From: an uncultured Christensenella sp.
GTDB taxonomy: Bacteria; Bacillota; Clostridia; Christensenellales; UBA1242
Length of the DNA: 64,000 nt
Direction: 5' to 3'
NCBI GenBank assembly: GCA_905207515.1
Contig: CAJLLK010000001.1
Location: 1-64,000, forward strand
In this document: one piece after another, positions 43,538-52,352 of the stretch
Layout: each line of letters opens with the position of its first letter
Position numbering within the stretch: the stretch's first letter is position 1
Notes under the pieces: model-generated
Databases searched by the model: none
Told to the model about the DNA's origin: nothing
What the model saw: only the letters and a program-made list of their open reading frames with translations
Program-made: the position numbers and the translations under genes

Positions 43538-43695
43538 GGCCGTAATCTCCTTTTTCTTATTTTATTTTTGTTTTTAAAAACAAAAAATTGGTAGGACGCA
43601 AAAAGTTCTACCAATCACAAATCAAAAATTATTAAAATTTTTGACCACATCAAAACGAAATTCGATGGGTGAGAAGTGAACTTCTGCTTTCTAAC
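43538..43695 (-). ncRNA. L20-type leader of the infC-rpmI-rplT operon
   Basis: A leader of about 158 nt. The 5' part carries AGAAGTTCACTTCTCACCC, which matches my memory of the conserved segment of the Firmicute L20 leader. A terminator hairpin comes next: TTGGTAG (43608-43614) pairs with CTACCAA (43588-43594), followed by T (43580-43587). L20 binding is expected to favour termination when free L20 is in excess. Confidence 0.75.
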
Positions 43696-43701
43696 GCTCT
43701 T

Positions 43702-43730
43702 ATTTTATCACAACAAAAAAAGCTTGTCAA
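43702..43730 (-). promoter_or_regulatory. promoter of the infC operon
   Basis: Minus strand TTGACA (43725-43730), 17-nt spacer, TAAAAT (43702-43707). The -35 abuts the stop codon of the upstream membrane-protein gene. Confidence 0.72.
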
Positions 43731-44294
43731 TCATTTTTTAGATATTTTTTTCTTTTTCTTCTTTTTCTTTTTAAAAATTGAAAACGGAGAAGTTTCCAAA
43801 ATTAGCCCTGTTTTCATGACAACAACATCGCAGTGCTCGACAGAATATCCTTTCATCACTGCTTTGCCGAAAATTGTTAGACCTGCAATCAATGAGCTTA
43901 TCAAACACGTGACAATAAAATATACGTTTGCGTCTTGAATGTTCATGTTCACAACCAAGCTGACGCCGCCCGCACCGCTCAAAATTCCGCAGATGTCGCC
44001 CACAACGTCACCACAAAACGAAGAAACTTTTTCGGTGTTTTCACAAAGCTTTACCGCAGTTTTATAGCCAATTTTGCCCGAATATTTTTCAAGTTTTTCA
44101 AAATTTATTGAAGTGACCGCTACGCTTATCATGTCGAAAACGACGCTGACAACAATAAAAAAAACAATCACAAAAAGCGACAAAAAAACAGGAAGTTTTG
44201 GAAACAAACTTTGCGAAAACATGCTGAAAATTATTGACAAGCAAATGGAGAGAATTAAAGTTCGAAATGCCCACATCAAATTATTTTTTTTCAT
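43731..44294 (-). CDS. membrane protein with poly-lysine tail
   Basis: A 187-residue protein with two N-terminal TM segments (about 9-28 and 34-60) and a third and perhaps fourth near 100-150. FDMISVAVTSINFEKL and SSFCGDVVGDICGILSGAGG look conserved and resemble small clostridial membrane proteins distantly like the CNNM/DUF21 transmembrane domain; I am not sure of this. The C-terminus is FKKKKKKKKKISKK, from an A/G-run tract that could slip. No Shine-Dalgarno is seen; TATAAT ends 5 nt before the ATG. Confidence 0.65.
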   Translation of the reverse strand: MKKNNLMWAFRTLILSICLSIIFSMFSQSLFPKLPVFLSLFVIVFFIVVSVVFDMISVAVTSINFEKLEKYSGKIGYKTAVKLCENTEKVSSFCGDVVGDICGILSGAGGVSLVVNMNIQDANVYFIVTCLISSLIAGLTIFGKAVMKGYSVEHCDVVVMKTGLILETSPFSIFKKKKKKKKKISKK

Positions 44295-44337
44295 AGATTA
44301 TTATATTTTCCTGCAAAGAAAAATAGGACAAAGACAA

Positions 44338-44363
44338 CAAAAAAATCCATGTTTCCATGGATT
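44338..44363 (-). terminator. Rho-independent terminator after the epimerase remnant
   Basis: Minus strand AATCCATG (44356-44363), loop GAAA, CATGGATT (44344-44351), then six or more T. Confidence 0.85.
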
Positions 44364-44518
44364 AATCAATTTTAAGTTTTTTGAAGTTGACAACTTCTGG
44401 TTTGTTTTCAATAAACCAATCGACAGCATCACAAATGCTTTCTTCAATGTTCACACAATTTTCTGACCATGACATTTCCGATGTGGCTAGTGGCACCTGT
44501 GACAATAAATTGTTCCAT
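44362..44518 (-). pseudogene. remnant of an NAD(P)-dependent epimerase/NmrA-type gene
   Basis: AAGGAG and ATG (44518) start MEQFIVTGATSHIGNVMVRK, the Rossmann N-terminus with GATSxIGN, which ends at a TGA (44444-44446) after 24 codons. In another frame the DNA then reads EESICDAVDWFIENKPEVV and stops at 44362, which looks like the C-terminal helix of the same kind of protein. The middle of about 230 codons is missing, so this is an internal deletion that left both ends, the ribosome binding site and the terminator. Confidence 0.7.
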
Positions 44519-44565
44519 TAACATCTCCTTTTTATGATATTATGTTTAAAATCAAACAAGATATG

Positions 44566-46284
44566 TCAACTTTCAATCTCTGCGATTTCGTCATTTATCA
44601 TAACTTTGAGTTCTGGAATGAGCTCACTGATTGGAATGAAAAGTTTTTCGCCCGTCTCTCTCATTGTGACTTCCGCTTCCGCATTTGCCATGGTTTTTGG
44701 ACTGATAATCACACGAATTGGCACACCCATAAGTTCGCTGTCAGTCAGTTTAACGCCGACTGAAACGTTGCGGTCATCATACAAGACCTCAATCCCAGCA
44801 CTTTCCATTTTTTTGTAAAGCTCTTCGCTGACTGCTGAAACGTTTTCGTCGTCCATTCTAAGTGGACAGAAATGCACTTGCCATGGAGCGATTGTCATAG
44901 GCCAAATCAAGCCTTTTTCATCCGCTTTTTCTTCGATGATGCTTGCCAAACTTCTTCCAATGCCGATGCCATAGCAGCCCATGATAGGCTCTTTCAAACT
45001 TCCATCTGGCATATGAATTTTCAATCCCATTGGTTTGGTATATTTTGTGCCAAGTTGGAAGATGTTTCCGATTTCGATTCCGCGTTTCAGGTTCAGCGGT
45101 TTATGACAAACTGGACACAAGTCGCCTTCTCTGACAAGTGAGATGTCGACAAATTCAGCAGGTTTGACATCTCTGGTTATGCTGACATTTTTGATGTGAA
45201 AATCTTTTTTGTTTGCACCAGTAACAAAATTTTCCAGCCCTTTCAAAGTTTCGTCAAAAAAGACAAAAGAATTTTCTGGCAGTTTCAAGTTTACACAACC
45301 AATGTTTCCAGCTGGCAGCCCAAATTTTCCCACTTCAACTGGATAGAGTTCGCTTTGCACCAATTTTTTGAGTTTAATTTCGTTCACATCACAATCGCCA
45401 CGCAGAAAAGCCACAACAAGTTTTTCATCTTGCGTTTGATAACAAACCGCTTTTGCAGTGTGTTTTGCGTCAGTCTCCAAAAAAGCACAAACTTCTTCGA
45501 TTGTGTGAGCGTTTCCTGTGAAAACTTCTTCCATTTCGGCAATTTTGTGGTCATTTTCTTCTTTGATAGATGTCGCCACTTCCATGTTGCTAGAATAGTT
45601 GCAAGAAGAGCAAATCACAAGTTTGTCTTCGCCCGCGTCCGTGACAGCCATAAATTCATCTGCAACTTTTCCACCCATCATGCCAGTGTCGCTTTTGACC
45701 GAGATGAAATTTTTGAAACCAATGCGTTTGTAAATTCTCACGTAAGCATCATAGACTTTTTTGTAAAAACTTTCCAAATCTTCTTGGCTGGCGTGAAAAG
45801 AATATGCGTCTTTCATGGTGAACTCTCTCACTCTTATAAGCCCACCGCGTGGACGCGCTTCATCTCGATATTTTGTTTGAATTTGATAAATCATAAAAGG
45901 CAGTTGGTCATAACTTTTCACAGTGTTTAAAGCCATGTGAACGGCTGCTTCTTCATGCGTCATGCCCAAAACCATGTCGTGACCATTTCGGTCTTTAAAA
46001 CGCAAAAGCTCTTCTTGAATGGAAGAATAACGCCCGCTCAGCTCCCAAAGTTCTCTTGGCATGACAACAGGAAACAAAACTTCTTGCCCGCCAAGTTTGT
46101 TCATTTCGTCTCTGATGATGTTTTGAATTTTAAGGCTGACCCTTTGCGCTGGTGGCAGCAGAGAAAAAATCCCCGTGCTGACCTGTTTTATGTAGCCTGC
46201 ACGCAAAAGCAAAACATGACTTTTTATTGTTGCTCCATTTGGCGCTTCTTTCAAGCGTTCGCCGACCAATTTGCTCAGTTTCAT
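44566..46284 (-). CDS. proS: proline--tRNA ligase
   Basis: A 572-residue class II synthetase of bacterial type with an inserted editing domain (about 225-390, YbaK-like). GIFSLLPPAQRVSLKIQNII, FPVVMPRELWELSGRY (motif 1 region), YRDEARPRGGLIRVREFTMKD (in parts YRDEARPRGGL and REFTMKDAYSF, motif 2), and GCYGIGIGRSLASIIEE (motif 3) are present. GAGGAGG precedes the ATG, and its start overlaps the xseB stop (ATGA). Confidence 0.98.
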   Translation of the reverse strand: MKLSKLVGERLKEAPNGATIKSHVLLLRAGYIKQVSTGIFSLLPPAQRVSLKIQNIIRDEMNKLGGQEVLFPVVMPRELWELSGRYSSIQEELLRFKDRNGHDMVLGMTHEEAAVHMALNTVKSYDQLPFMIYQIQTKYRDEARPRGGLIRVREFTMKDAYSFHASQEDLESFYKKVYDAYVRIYKRIGFKNFISVKSDTGMMGGKVADEFMAVTDAGEDKLVICSSCNYSSNMEVATSIKEENDHKIAEMEEVFTGNAHTIEEVCAFLETDAKHTAKAVCYQTQDEKLVVAFLRGDCDVNEIKLKKLVQSELYPVEVGKFGLPAGNIGCVNLKLPENSFVFFDETLKGLENFVTGANKKDFHIKNVSITRDVKPAEFVDISLVREGDLCPVCHKPLNLKRGIEIGNIFQLGTKYTKPMGLKIHMPDGSLKEPIMGCYGIGIGRSLASIIEEKADEKGLIWPMTIAPWQVHFCPLRMDDENVSAVSEELYKKMESAGIEVLYDDRNVSVGVKLTDSELMGVPIRVIISPKTMANAEAEVTMRETGEKLFIPISELIPELKVMINDEIAEIES

Positions 46285-46484
46285 ATTTCCTCCTCAACGC
46301 TCTCGTCCAAATCTTTTTTGATTTGATAAAGTTTTCCAGTTGCCTTTGAAAGTTCTTCTTGCGCAAATTTTGCCAAAAAATTTGCCCTTTCAAAAAGCTC
46401 CTGCGCTTTTGCAAGTGGAAGCTGTTCTTTTTCTAAGCGTTCGATGATTTGCTCCAATTCTTTGATTGCGTCTTCGTAATTCAT
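46281..46484 (-). CDS. xseB: exodeoxyribonuclease VII small subunit
   Basis: A 67-residue helical protein. NYEDAIKELEQIIERLEKEQLPL and ALELFERANFLAKFA-like AQELFERANFLAKFAQEEL are the family signature. It overlaps both xseA and proS by 4 nt. Confidence 0.95.
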   Translation of the reverse strand: MNYEDAIKELEQIIERLEKEQLPLAKAQELFERANFLAKFAQEELSKATGKLYQIKKDLDESVEEEI

Positions 46485-47665
46485 TTTTCACTCCTGACTG
46501 GTTTTGTGGTCAATTTCCCGTCCACAAAGTTGATTTCAACATTTTCGTTTAAGTTGACTGACGAAAGTTGGTTTATCACCTTGCCATTTTGTTCTATTTT
46601 AGCATAACCCAGTGCCAAAATGTCAAGCGGATTTAGTTTTTTTAGCGTGGCAAGTTTGAGATTGAGTGAATATTCTTTCTCCAGCACAAAAGCGTTGATT
46701 TTGCTGGAAAGAAATTCGCGAATTTTTTCAAGTTTGAGCTGTTTTTCTCTTACAAAGTTTTCTGCCAGAAAAAGCAAATTCTTTTTGTCGCGGTCAAAAG
46801 CAAAATTTTTCTCTGAAACATAACTTTCAAGAAGCCTTGACAGACGAGAAACTTCTCTCTTGAAGCCCATAAGCTGAACTTGATTGTCTCTGGTCAAAAG
46901 TTCGGCTGCGGCACTTGGTGTCGGTGCTCTAAGGTCTGAAACAAAGTCGATGATTGTGAAATCGGTTTCATGTCCGACCGCAGAAACGATTGGTTTTTGA
47001 CAGTCATAAGTTGCTCGAGCCACAAGCTCGGTGTTGTAAGCCGACAAATCTTCCAAACTGCCGCCACCGCGCGCAACAATGACCACATCCACATTTGGAT
47101 AGGTCGAAAAAAATTTGATTCCGTTTGCAATTTCTTTTTCGGCGTCTTTGCCCTGAACTTTTGTGTCGTAAAGCACGATGTCAATCGCTTTGTTTCGACG
47201 CCAAGTTACGTTTTTGATGTCTTGCAAAACCGCCCCTTCTTTTGATGTGACCACACCAATTCTTTTGATAGAAAGTGGCATTGTTTTTTTGTGTTCGGCG
47301 TCAAACAAGCCTTCTTTGGAAAGCTTTTCTTTCAAAAGCAAAAAGTTTTGATAAAGCGCACCTTGCCCATAAGGTTCAACTTTCGAAACAACAAAATTGA
47401 AGCGGCCACTTTTGGCGTAAAAATTTGGTGAACCTGTGAAGACACAAGAAGAGCCCTCTTCAACATCTTTCAAAATTTCGGTGTTGAAACAAACGCATGG
47501 CAGCGAGCTTTCATCGTCTTTTATTGAAAAATAAGTCGCCGTTTTTGAATAAGACATGCCAAAAACTTCTCCAACAATTTGAATGTTATGGAGAAGTTCT
47601 TCTGCATTAAAGATATCTCTAATGATGCAATTAAATTTTGTTACAGTCAGCGTCTGTCTGGTCAT
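46481..47665 (-). CDS. xseA: exodeoxyribonuclease VII large subunit
   Basis: A 394-residue subunit. The N-terminal OB domain (about 1-100) recognises ssDNA. The catalytic part has RIGVVTSKEGAVLQDI, DVVIVARGGGSLEDLSAYN and VSAVGHETDFTIIDFVSDLRAPTPSAAAE (in parts). The C-terminal coiled coil binds XseB. Its ATG follows the nusB TAG directly (TAGATG) without a Shine-Dalgarno, so translational coupling is likely. Confidence 0.96.
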   Translation of the reverse strand: MTRQTLTVTKFNCIIRDIFNAEELLHNIQIVGEVFGMSYSKTATYFSIKDDESSLPCVCFNTEILKDVEEGSSCVFTGSPNFYAKSGRFNFVVSKVEPYGQGALYQNFLLLKEKLSKEGLFDAEHKKTMPLSIKRIGVVTSKEGAVLQDIKNVTWRRNKAIDIVLYDTKVQGKDAEKEIANGIKFFSTYPNVDVVIVARGGGSLEDLSAYNTELVARATYDCQKPIVSAVGHETDFTIIDFVSDLRAPTPSAAAELLTRDNQVQLMGFKREVSRLSRLLESYVSEKNFAFDRDKKNLLFLAENFVREKQLKLEKIREFLSSKINAFVLEKEYSLNLKLATLKKLNPLDILALGYAKIEQNGKVINQLSSVNLNENVEINFVDGKLTTKPVRSEK

Positions 47666-48049
47666 CTATTCATTTATTATGGCAGAAACAATTCCGTTTA
47701 TAAATCGAGAAGATTTTTCGGTGCTATATTTTTTGGCAAGTTCCAAGCTTTCGTTGATTGCCACCGCTTTTGGAGAACCGCAAAATTCAATTTCCGTCAG
47801 TGCAAGATAAATCAAAGCCAAATCAATCTTGAAAAGTCTGTCATATTCAAAATTTTTGAGATGTTTTTCAATTTGTTCTTTCAAGGTCTCTTTGTTTGCT
47901 TCAAAAGAAGAAAGAATGCTTTCAAAAAACTGTTTGTCTTCTTCTTTTTTAAGCTCAATCAAATTGTCTTTTGAAAGCTCTTTGTCAAAGTCATGAAAAA
48001 GGCTTTCAAAAATCAGCTTAAAAGCGTTTTCGCGTGCGTCTTTACGCAT
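47666..48049 (-). CDS. nusB: transcription antitermination protein NusB
   Basis: A 127-residue all-helical factor for rRNA antitermination with NusE/S10. The start at 48049 (MRKDARENAFKLIF) is preferred because the family begins with R..ARE.A; it overlaps yqhY by 8 nt. DLALIYLALTEIEF and PKAVAINESLELAKKYS are the conserved second half. Confidence 0.94.
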   Translation of the reverse strand: MRKDARENAFKLIFESLFHDFDKELSKDNLIELKKEEDKQFFESILSSFEANKETLKEQIEKHLKNFEYDRLFKIDLALIYLALTEIEFCGSPKAVAINESLELAKKYSTEKSSRFINGIVSAIINE

Positions 48050-48413
48050 TTTCCACCACCTCTTTGTCGCACTCAACATTGATGACGTGAACATTGATTT
48101 TGAGTGGCTTCAAAGCAACCATTGTCGCCAGAGAATTTCTTATGTTTTCCTGAACTCTGTAAGCAATGTCAGGCACACTGAAACCTATGAAAACATTGAT
48201 AAAAACATCCACTGTCAGAGCGCCATTTTTTTCAAATTTGATTTCCACGCCGTCGTCATAGCGATTGAAAAGTTTTTTATACCATGGTCGAGCCGAATTT
48301 GTCACGCTCTCAACGCCGCTGATTTCTTTTGCAGCCAAGTTGATGATTGAAACAAGAATTTTTCTATCCAGCGTTATCTTGCCATTGTTTTTTTCTTGAT
48401 TTTTTGTTGCCAT
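48042..48413 (-). CDS. Asp23/Gls24 family protein (YqhY-like)
   Basis: A 123-residue protein. AAGGAG precedes the ATG at 48413 (MATKNQEKN). LVSIINLAAKEISGVESV and VDVFINVFIGFSVPDIAYRVQENI mark the Asp23 family. In Bacillus YqhY lies between acc genes and nusB; here it lies between spoIIIAH and nusB. YqhY has been linked to acetyl-CoA carboxylase activity in Bacillus, but accBC are absent here. Confidence 0.92.
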   Translation of the reverse strand: MATKNQEKNNGKITLDRKILVSIINLAAKEISGVESVTNSARPWYKKLFNRYDDGVEIKFEKNGALTVDVFINVFIGFSVPDIAYRVQENIRNSLATMVALKPLKINVHVINVECDKEVVENA

Positions 48414-48472
48414 AATTGTCTCCTTGTGTTTCTTTAAAGACATTTTATCACAAGTTGATAAACATTTGCAAA

Positions 48473-48940
48473 TTATTCTGCTGGAATTATCACAATATTT
48501 CTAAGTTCTGTGCCAAGTTGTTCCATAACTGTTGTCGAAATTTGTGCAACTTCATTTTCTGTGAGGGTTGTGCCTTTCACAACAACGTTGACTTTTGTGT
48601 CAGAAATTGAAATCACACAGTCAGCAAACCCTTGCGCCTTGATAAGCCCTTCAACAGCAAGTTCTTTTTCCATCATTGAAATGAGTTCAAGTTTTGCCTC
48701 TTCTGCTGCAGCAATGGCAGCTTCGGTTGAAGATGCGCTGTCGATGATGGCATCATAATACAAAATTTCTTGGTCACGTGTGCTTTCTCTGTCGTTGCGA
48801 TAAGATGTGAAATAGCTTGTTGTGGTCACATTGGTGTTGGTTTCTTTGACAGAATTGTTTAAAACGATGTTCAAATAGCCTGTCACTCCCAAAAGCACCA
48901 CCATAAGTGAAAGAATGATAATTTTTGTTCTTTTTTTCAT
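48473..48940 (-). CDS. spoIIIAH: stage III sporulation protein AH
   Basis: A 155-residue mother-cell membrane protein. One N-terminal TM (about 5-27) is followed by a Ser/Thr-rich stretch and the YscJ/FliF-like domain (EGLIKAQGFADCVISISDTKVNVVV). In B. subtilis it binds forespore SpoIIQ to form the intercellular channel. Last gene of the spoIIIA operon; length is typical for clostridial versions. Confidence 0.93.
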   Translation of the reverse strand: MKKRTKIIILSLMVVLLGVTGYLNIVLNNSVKETNTNVTTTSYFTSYRNDRESTRDQEILYYDAIIDSASSTEAAIAAAEEAKLELISMMEKELAVEGLIKAQGFADCVISISDTKVNVVVKGTTLTENEVAQISTTVMEQLGTELRNIVIIPAE

Positions 48941-48967
48941 TTTAAAACTCCTTTTTTTGTTTAATTT

Positions 48968-49486
48968 TTAAGCCAAAACTGTGATGTTGTTTCTATCGAC
49001 TTCCAAAACTGTTTCAACAGCGGTCAGAATGTTCATTTTGATGCTAAAATCTTTTGCCCCGTCTGCAACAATCACCACCCCCTTTACTTTTGGATAAATT
49101 TTTTTTACAATCACTGGTTCGTTTGAAACCAAAATAACTGTCTCTGTTGTGATTGTATTTTCTGTGCCACCTGCTGAAGAAGTCGTTGTTTCTGTATCAG
49201 TGGCATATTCGTAAGAAAAGCCACTTTCCAAGGTTATAACCACGCTGACGTTGCCGACATTTGAAATCTTGGACAATACATTACATAACTTATTCTCAAG
49301 CATGTCCACATATTCCTCTTCAGAAGAATATTCTTCTGTCGAAGTTTCGTTTGAATTGTCAGTTTTTGGCTGATAAACAAACATAAAATAAACCGCACAC
49401 ACAACAAGCCCAATCAAAACCGCCAAAATGATTTCATAATGCTTTATTGATTTGAATTTGTCCCAAAAATTTTTAAGCTTGCTCAT
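48968..49486 (-). CDS. spoIIIAG: stage III sporulation protein AG
   Basis: A 172-residue membrane protein. GGAGGTG precedes the ATG at 49486 (MSKLKNFW). A TM at about 22-44 is followed by the ring-forming domain (ENKLCNVLSKISNVGNVSVVITLE, in parts; PKVKGVVIVADGAKD). SpoIIIAG forms a large ring in the mother-cell membrane channel. Confidence 0.93.
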   Translation of the reverse strand: MSKLKNFWDKFKSIKHYEIILAVLIGLVVCAVYFMFVYQPKTDNSNETSTEEYSSEEEYVDMLENKLCNVLSKISNVGNVSVVITLESGFSYEYATDTETTTSSAGGTENTITTETVILVSNEPVIVKKIYPKVKGVVIVADGAKDFSIKMNILTAVETVLEVDRNNITVLA

Positions 49487-49973
49487 TGAATTGCACCTCC
49501 ACATCACTTAACATTGAATTTTCTGAAATGATTTCTTTTATTTTTTGTTTTGCACTCACGATATTTTTACTTTCGAAATTTTCGCCATATTCAAGTTCGC
49601 ATAAATCGACATAAATGCTGAAAATTTCCAATTTTTCACTCAGGATATTGGCGTTTATCGACACAACAACATTCTTCAGCCCAACTTCTTCAATCTCTTT
49701 CGACAAATCATCACTTAGCGCTGTCAATTTGTCTAAATTCACTTGATAAAGATAATCTTCTTGCAAAACATTTTCTGTTCCAAAAAATTTGGAAATGTCA
49801 AAATCTTTGCCGAAGAGTTTTGGAAGTGGCATGATGATGACCAGCAAAATCACAAATGAAAAAATGACCTTTGTGTATTTGTTCATCTGCCCTTCAGGCA
49901 AAACAAATTCTGCCAAAACGCTCAGAAGAATGACGCCTGTTATCGAAAGCAGCCACGCAGAAACAGCACCCAT
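49473..49973 (-). CDS. spoIIIAF: stage III sporulation protein AF
   Basis: A 166-residue protein with two N-terminal TM helices (about 5-25 and 33-52) and a C-terminal ring-building domain (about 60-166). SAWLLSITGVILLSVLAEFVLPEG is typical, read in parts. AAGGAG precedes the ATG. It overlaps spoIIIAG by 14 nt. Confidence 0.93.
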   Translation of the reverse strand: MGAVSAWLLSITGVILLSVLAEFVLPEGQMNKYTKVIFSFVILLVIIMPLPKLFGKDFDISKFFGTENVLQEDYLYQVNLDKLTALSDDLSKEIEEVGLKNVVVSINANILSEKLEIFSIYVDLCELEYGENFESKNIVSAKQKIKEIISENSMLSDVEVQFNEQA

Positions 49974-49983
49974 AAAAATCTCC

Positions 49984-51234
49984 TTAAATCACCAAATTTG
50001 CACTGCACATGACAAGCCCTGTCAGCACGAGATACATAAACGAAACCGCCACCAGAAGTGCCACAAGCATCGACAAACTTTTTGACATGTCACTGATGAA
50101 GTTGGCAATTTTTTTGTCACCGATTGGTTCAATCAAACCCGCCATAAATTTTAAAAGCAACACAAACACGACCAAATTTATCACAGGAGAAAGGACAGTG
50201 GAAAGAAGAAGAAAAAGCCCCACACCGCCAACGGCATTTTTGATGAGCATGCTGCTTGCCATGATGATGGAAAGCCCATCAGAAACATAGCCGCCCACAA
50301 TCGGGATATAACTTTTTATGGCATATTTGGCGGTTCTGATTGAAAGTCCGTCAAAAGCTCCAGCCATGATGCCTTGAATGCTGAAAAAGCCCAAAAAAAT
50401 TGTGAAACATAGCCCGATTGTCCATTTGAAAGTGCCTTGCAAAAACGAAACAAACTTGTCGAGCTTGACATTGTTTGAAAGATTTCCAACGAGAGAAAAA
50501 ACAATGGAAAAGATGAACAGCGGAAGCAAAATATAAGTGATGAGCGAAACAATCAAGTTGCTCAAAAGTGCAATGGCTGGCTGATAAATTGAAACGGAAA
50601 CGGTTCCGCCTATTGCCGTGAGAAGTGTGAGCAGAATCGGAAAAATTTGGTCAAACAAATTTTTTATTGTTGTCAGAGTGGTTGAGGTTGTGCTTATGAT
50701 TTGCACCAGCGTTGTGCCAAGAAAAATTATGACGACGCCGTAAGTGACAAAGTGAATGATGTTTCCCACCGATTTTCCGTTTGTGGCAGGCTTGAGATTT
50801 GAAATCATTCCGCCCAAAATGGCTATGGAAATGATGCTTGCCATGATGGGTAGAAAGTTTTTCAGACCTTTCCAAAAAATGGACGTCACCGCCGAGAAGA
50901 AACTTTCAGAGCTGTCAGCATATTCTCCAGAAATGACGCTGTTGACCTTATCTAAAAACGAACCCGACGAAAACAACTCTTTGGCATCTTCAGAAATTCC
51001 GCTCAAAATGTTTTCAATTGAGCTGAAATCAAGATTGGAAAGTTGTTTGTCGACTTCTTCTGTAAGTTGCTCTTCAAGTTCTTGTGCTTCTTCGCTTTCG
51101 GCATAAGCAACATCTGGAAAAAATTGAAAACCACGCGTTATATCAAATTTGCCATAAAAACAAGAGACAAAAATAAACAAAATCAAAAGATAGACGCTCA
51201 GTTTGGGCTTTTTGAGCTTTTTAAACTTTTTCAT
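49984..51234 (-). CDS. spoIIIAE: stage III sporulation protein AE
   Basis: A 416-residue protein. The N-terminal signal-like segment is followed by a Glu/Ser-rich region (about 30-110) and then about seven TM helices with long conserved stretches such as AGAFDGLSIRTAKYAIKSYI and PIVGGYVSDGLSI. It is the polytopic core of the SpoIIIA channel. Its ATG overlaps the spoIIIAD stop. Confidence 0.94.
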   Translation of the reverse strand: MKKFKKLKKPKLSVYLLILFIFVSCFYGKFDITRGFQFFPDVAYAESEEAQELEEQLTEEVDKQLSNLDFSSIENILSGISEDAKELFSSGSFLDKVNSVISGEYADSSESFFSAVTSIFWKGLKNFLPIMASIISIAILGGMISNLKPATNGKSVGNIIHFVTYGVVIIFLGTTLVQIISTTSTTLTTIKNLFDQIFPILLTLLTAIGGTVSVSIYQPAIALLSNLIVSLITYILLPLFIFSIVFSLVGNLSNNVKLDKFVSFLQGTFKWTIGLCFTIFLGFFSIQGIMAGAFDGLSIRTAKYAIKSYIPIVGGYVSDGLSIIMASSMLIKNAVGGVGLFLLLSTVLSPVINLVVFVLLLKFMAGLIEPIGDKKIANFISDMSKSLSMLVALLVAVSFMYLVLTGLVMCSANLVI

Positions 51235-51629
51235 TGCGGCAGAAGCTCCATGACAATGTCAAGAATGCTGGTCACAATCGGAAGTGCCATAACCAAAATG
51301 ATGATTTTTCCGCCCAACAGGACTTTGTCGCCCAAACTTGAATTTCCTGTGTCGTTGCAGATGCTGGCAGTGAACTCTGTCAGATAACCTATTCCAATAA
51401 TTTTAAAAATGACTGAATAAAGCGAGCCGTTCACGCCCGAAACTTGAAAGATGTTGTTGAAGATGTCAAAAATGTTTGTTAGATATGACAACATGTAAAA
51501 AATGATGATAATTCCGCCCACTATGGAAATGAAAATTGCAAAGTCGGGTCGGATAGGTTTGACTATCATACAGGCAATGCAAGTGATAAGTGCTATGCTG
51601 ATGATTTTATAAAGCGTATCCATAGCCAA
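51231..51629 (-). CDS. spoIIIAD: stage III sporulation protein AD
   Basis: A 132-residue membrane protein with about four TM helices. KIIGIGYLTEFTASICNDTG is the conserved core. AAGGAG precedes the ATG. Confidence 0.93.
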   Translation of the reverse strand: MAMDTLYKIISIALITCIACMIVKPIRPDFAIFISIVGGIIIIFYMLSYLTNIFDIFNNIFQVSGVNGSLYSVIFKIIGIGYLTEFTASICNDTGNSSLGDKVLLGGKIIILVMALPIVTSILDIVMELLPQ

Positions 51630-51641
51630 CTCCTTTTTACG

Positions 51642-51836
51642 CTAAAAATTGAAGATTGTTCTGATTGTGGAAAAAAGTTCACTTATCATGCCAAGCACCA
51701 TAAAAAGCACAATCACCACACCTGCCAGTGTTGCCAAAGTGGAAATGTCGTCCTTGCCGCTGTTTTTCAAAATCTGACCAATCACAGCCGTCAAAATTCC
51801 GATGGCGGCAATTTTGAAAATGATATCAACATCCAT
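51642..51836 (-). CDS. spoIIIAC: stage III sporulation protein AC
   Basis: A 64-residue protein with two TM helices separated by a short loop. IFKIAAIGILTAVIGQILKN and LGMISELFSTIRTIF match the family. AAAGGAG precedes the ATG. Confidence 0.92.
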   Translation of the reverse strand: MDVDIIFKIAAIGILTAVIGQILKNSGKDDISTLATLAGVVIVLFMVLGMISELFSTIRTIFNF

Positions 51837-51848
51837 AGCACGCTCCTT

Positions 51849-52343
51849 TTAAAACATGATAACTGCCCAAAACAGCCCAGCAACCACTCCCAGTTTCCAA
51901 GACAGTGCGCCATATTTTTTTTGTTCGGTGTCGCACTTTGTTTTAAACTCGTTGAAGCGCGCGATAAAACTTTGAATTTCTTTTGTTTGATTTTCCACGT
52001 CACTTCTCCCCAAAGTTTTGAAGAAAAGCAAAATAAAATCTTTTTCTTCTGCTTTCAAAATATCCGCTTTTTTGAAAAGTGTTTCGTTTGAAAGTTCGCA
52101 TTTCTTGTCTAAAAACTCAATAAAATTTGCGTCAATGCCGAGCAGATTTTTTTTGTTTGAAGCGTCAAAATTTTCCAAAAGAACTTTCAATCTTTCTCGT
52201 GAGAAATTTATCTCAAGCGCGAGCTTGTCTGCAAGAGCAATCAGACTTTCAAAAAAACGCTTTCGTCTGGTGTATTTGTTTGAAAACAGAATTCCTACAA
52301 ATACGCAAAGGCAAAAAACAACAACAATCAAAACATATTTCAT
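51849..52343 (-). CDS. spoIIIAB: stage III sporulation protein AB
   Basis: A 164-residue protein with an N-terminal TM (about 3-22), a cytoplasmic helical domain resembling GspF (LIALADKLALEINFSRERLKVLL, in parts), and a C-terminal hydrophobic helix (WKLGVVAGLFWAVIMF). AAGGAG precedes the ATG. Confidence 0.92.
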   Translation of the reverse strand: MKYVLIVVVFCLCVFVGILFSNKYTRRKRFFESLIALADKLALEINFSRERLKVLLENFDASNKKNLLGIDANFIEFLDKKCELSNETLFKKADILKAEEKDFILLFFKTLGRSDVENQTKEIQSFIARFNEFKTKCDTEQKKYGALSWKLGVVAGLFWAVIMF

Positions 52344-52352
52344 AAAAACTCC

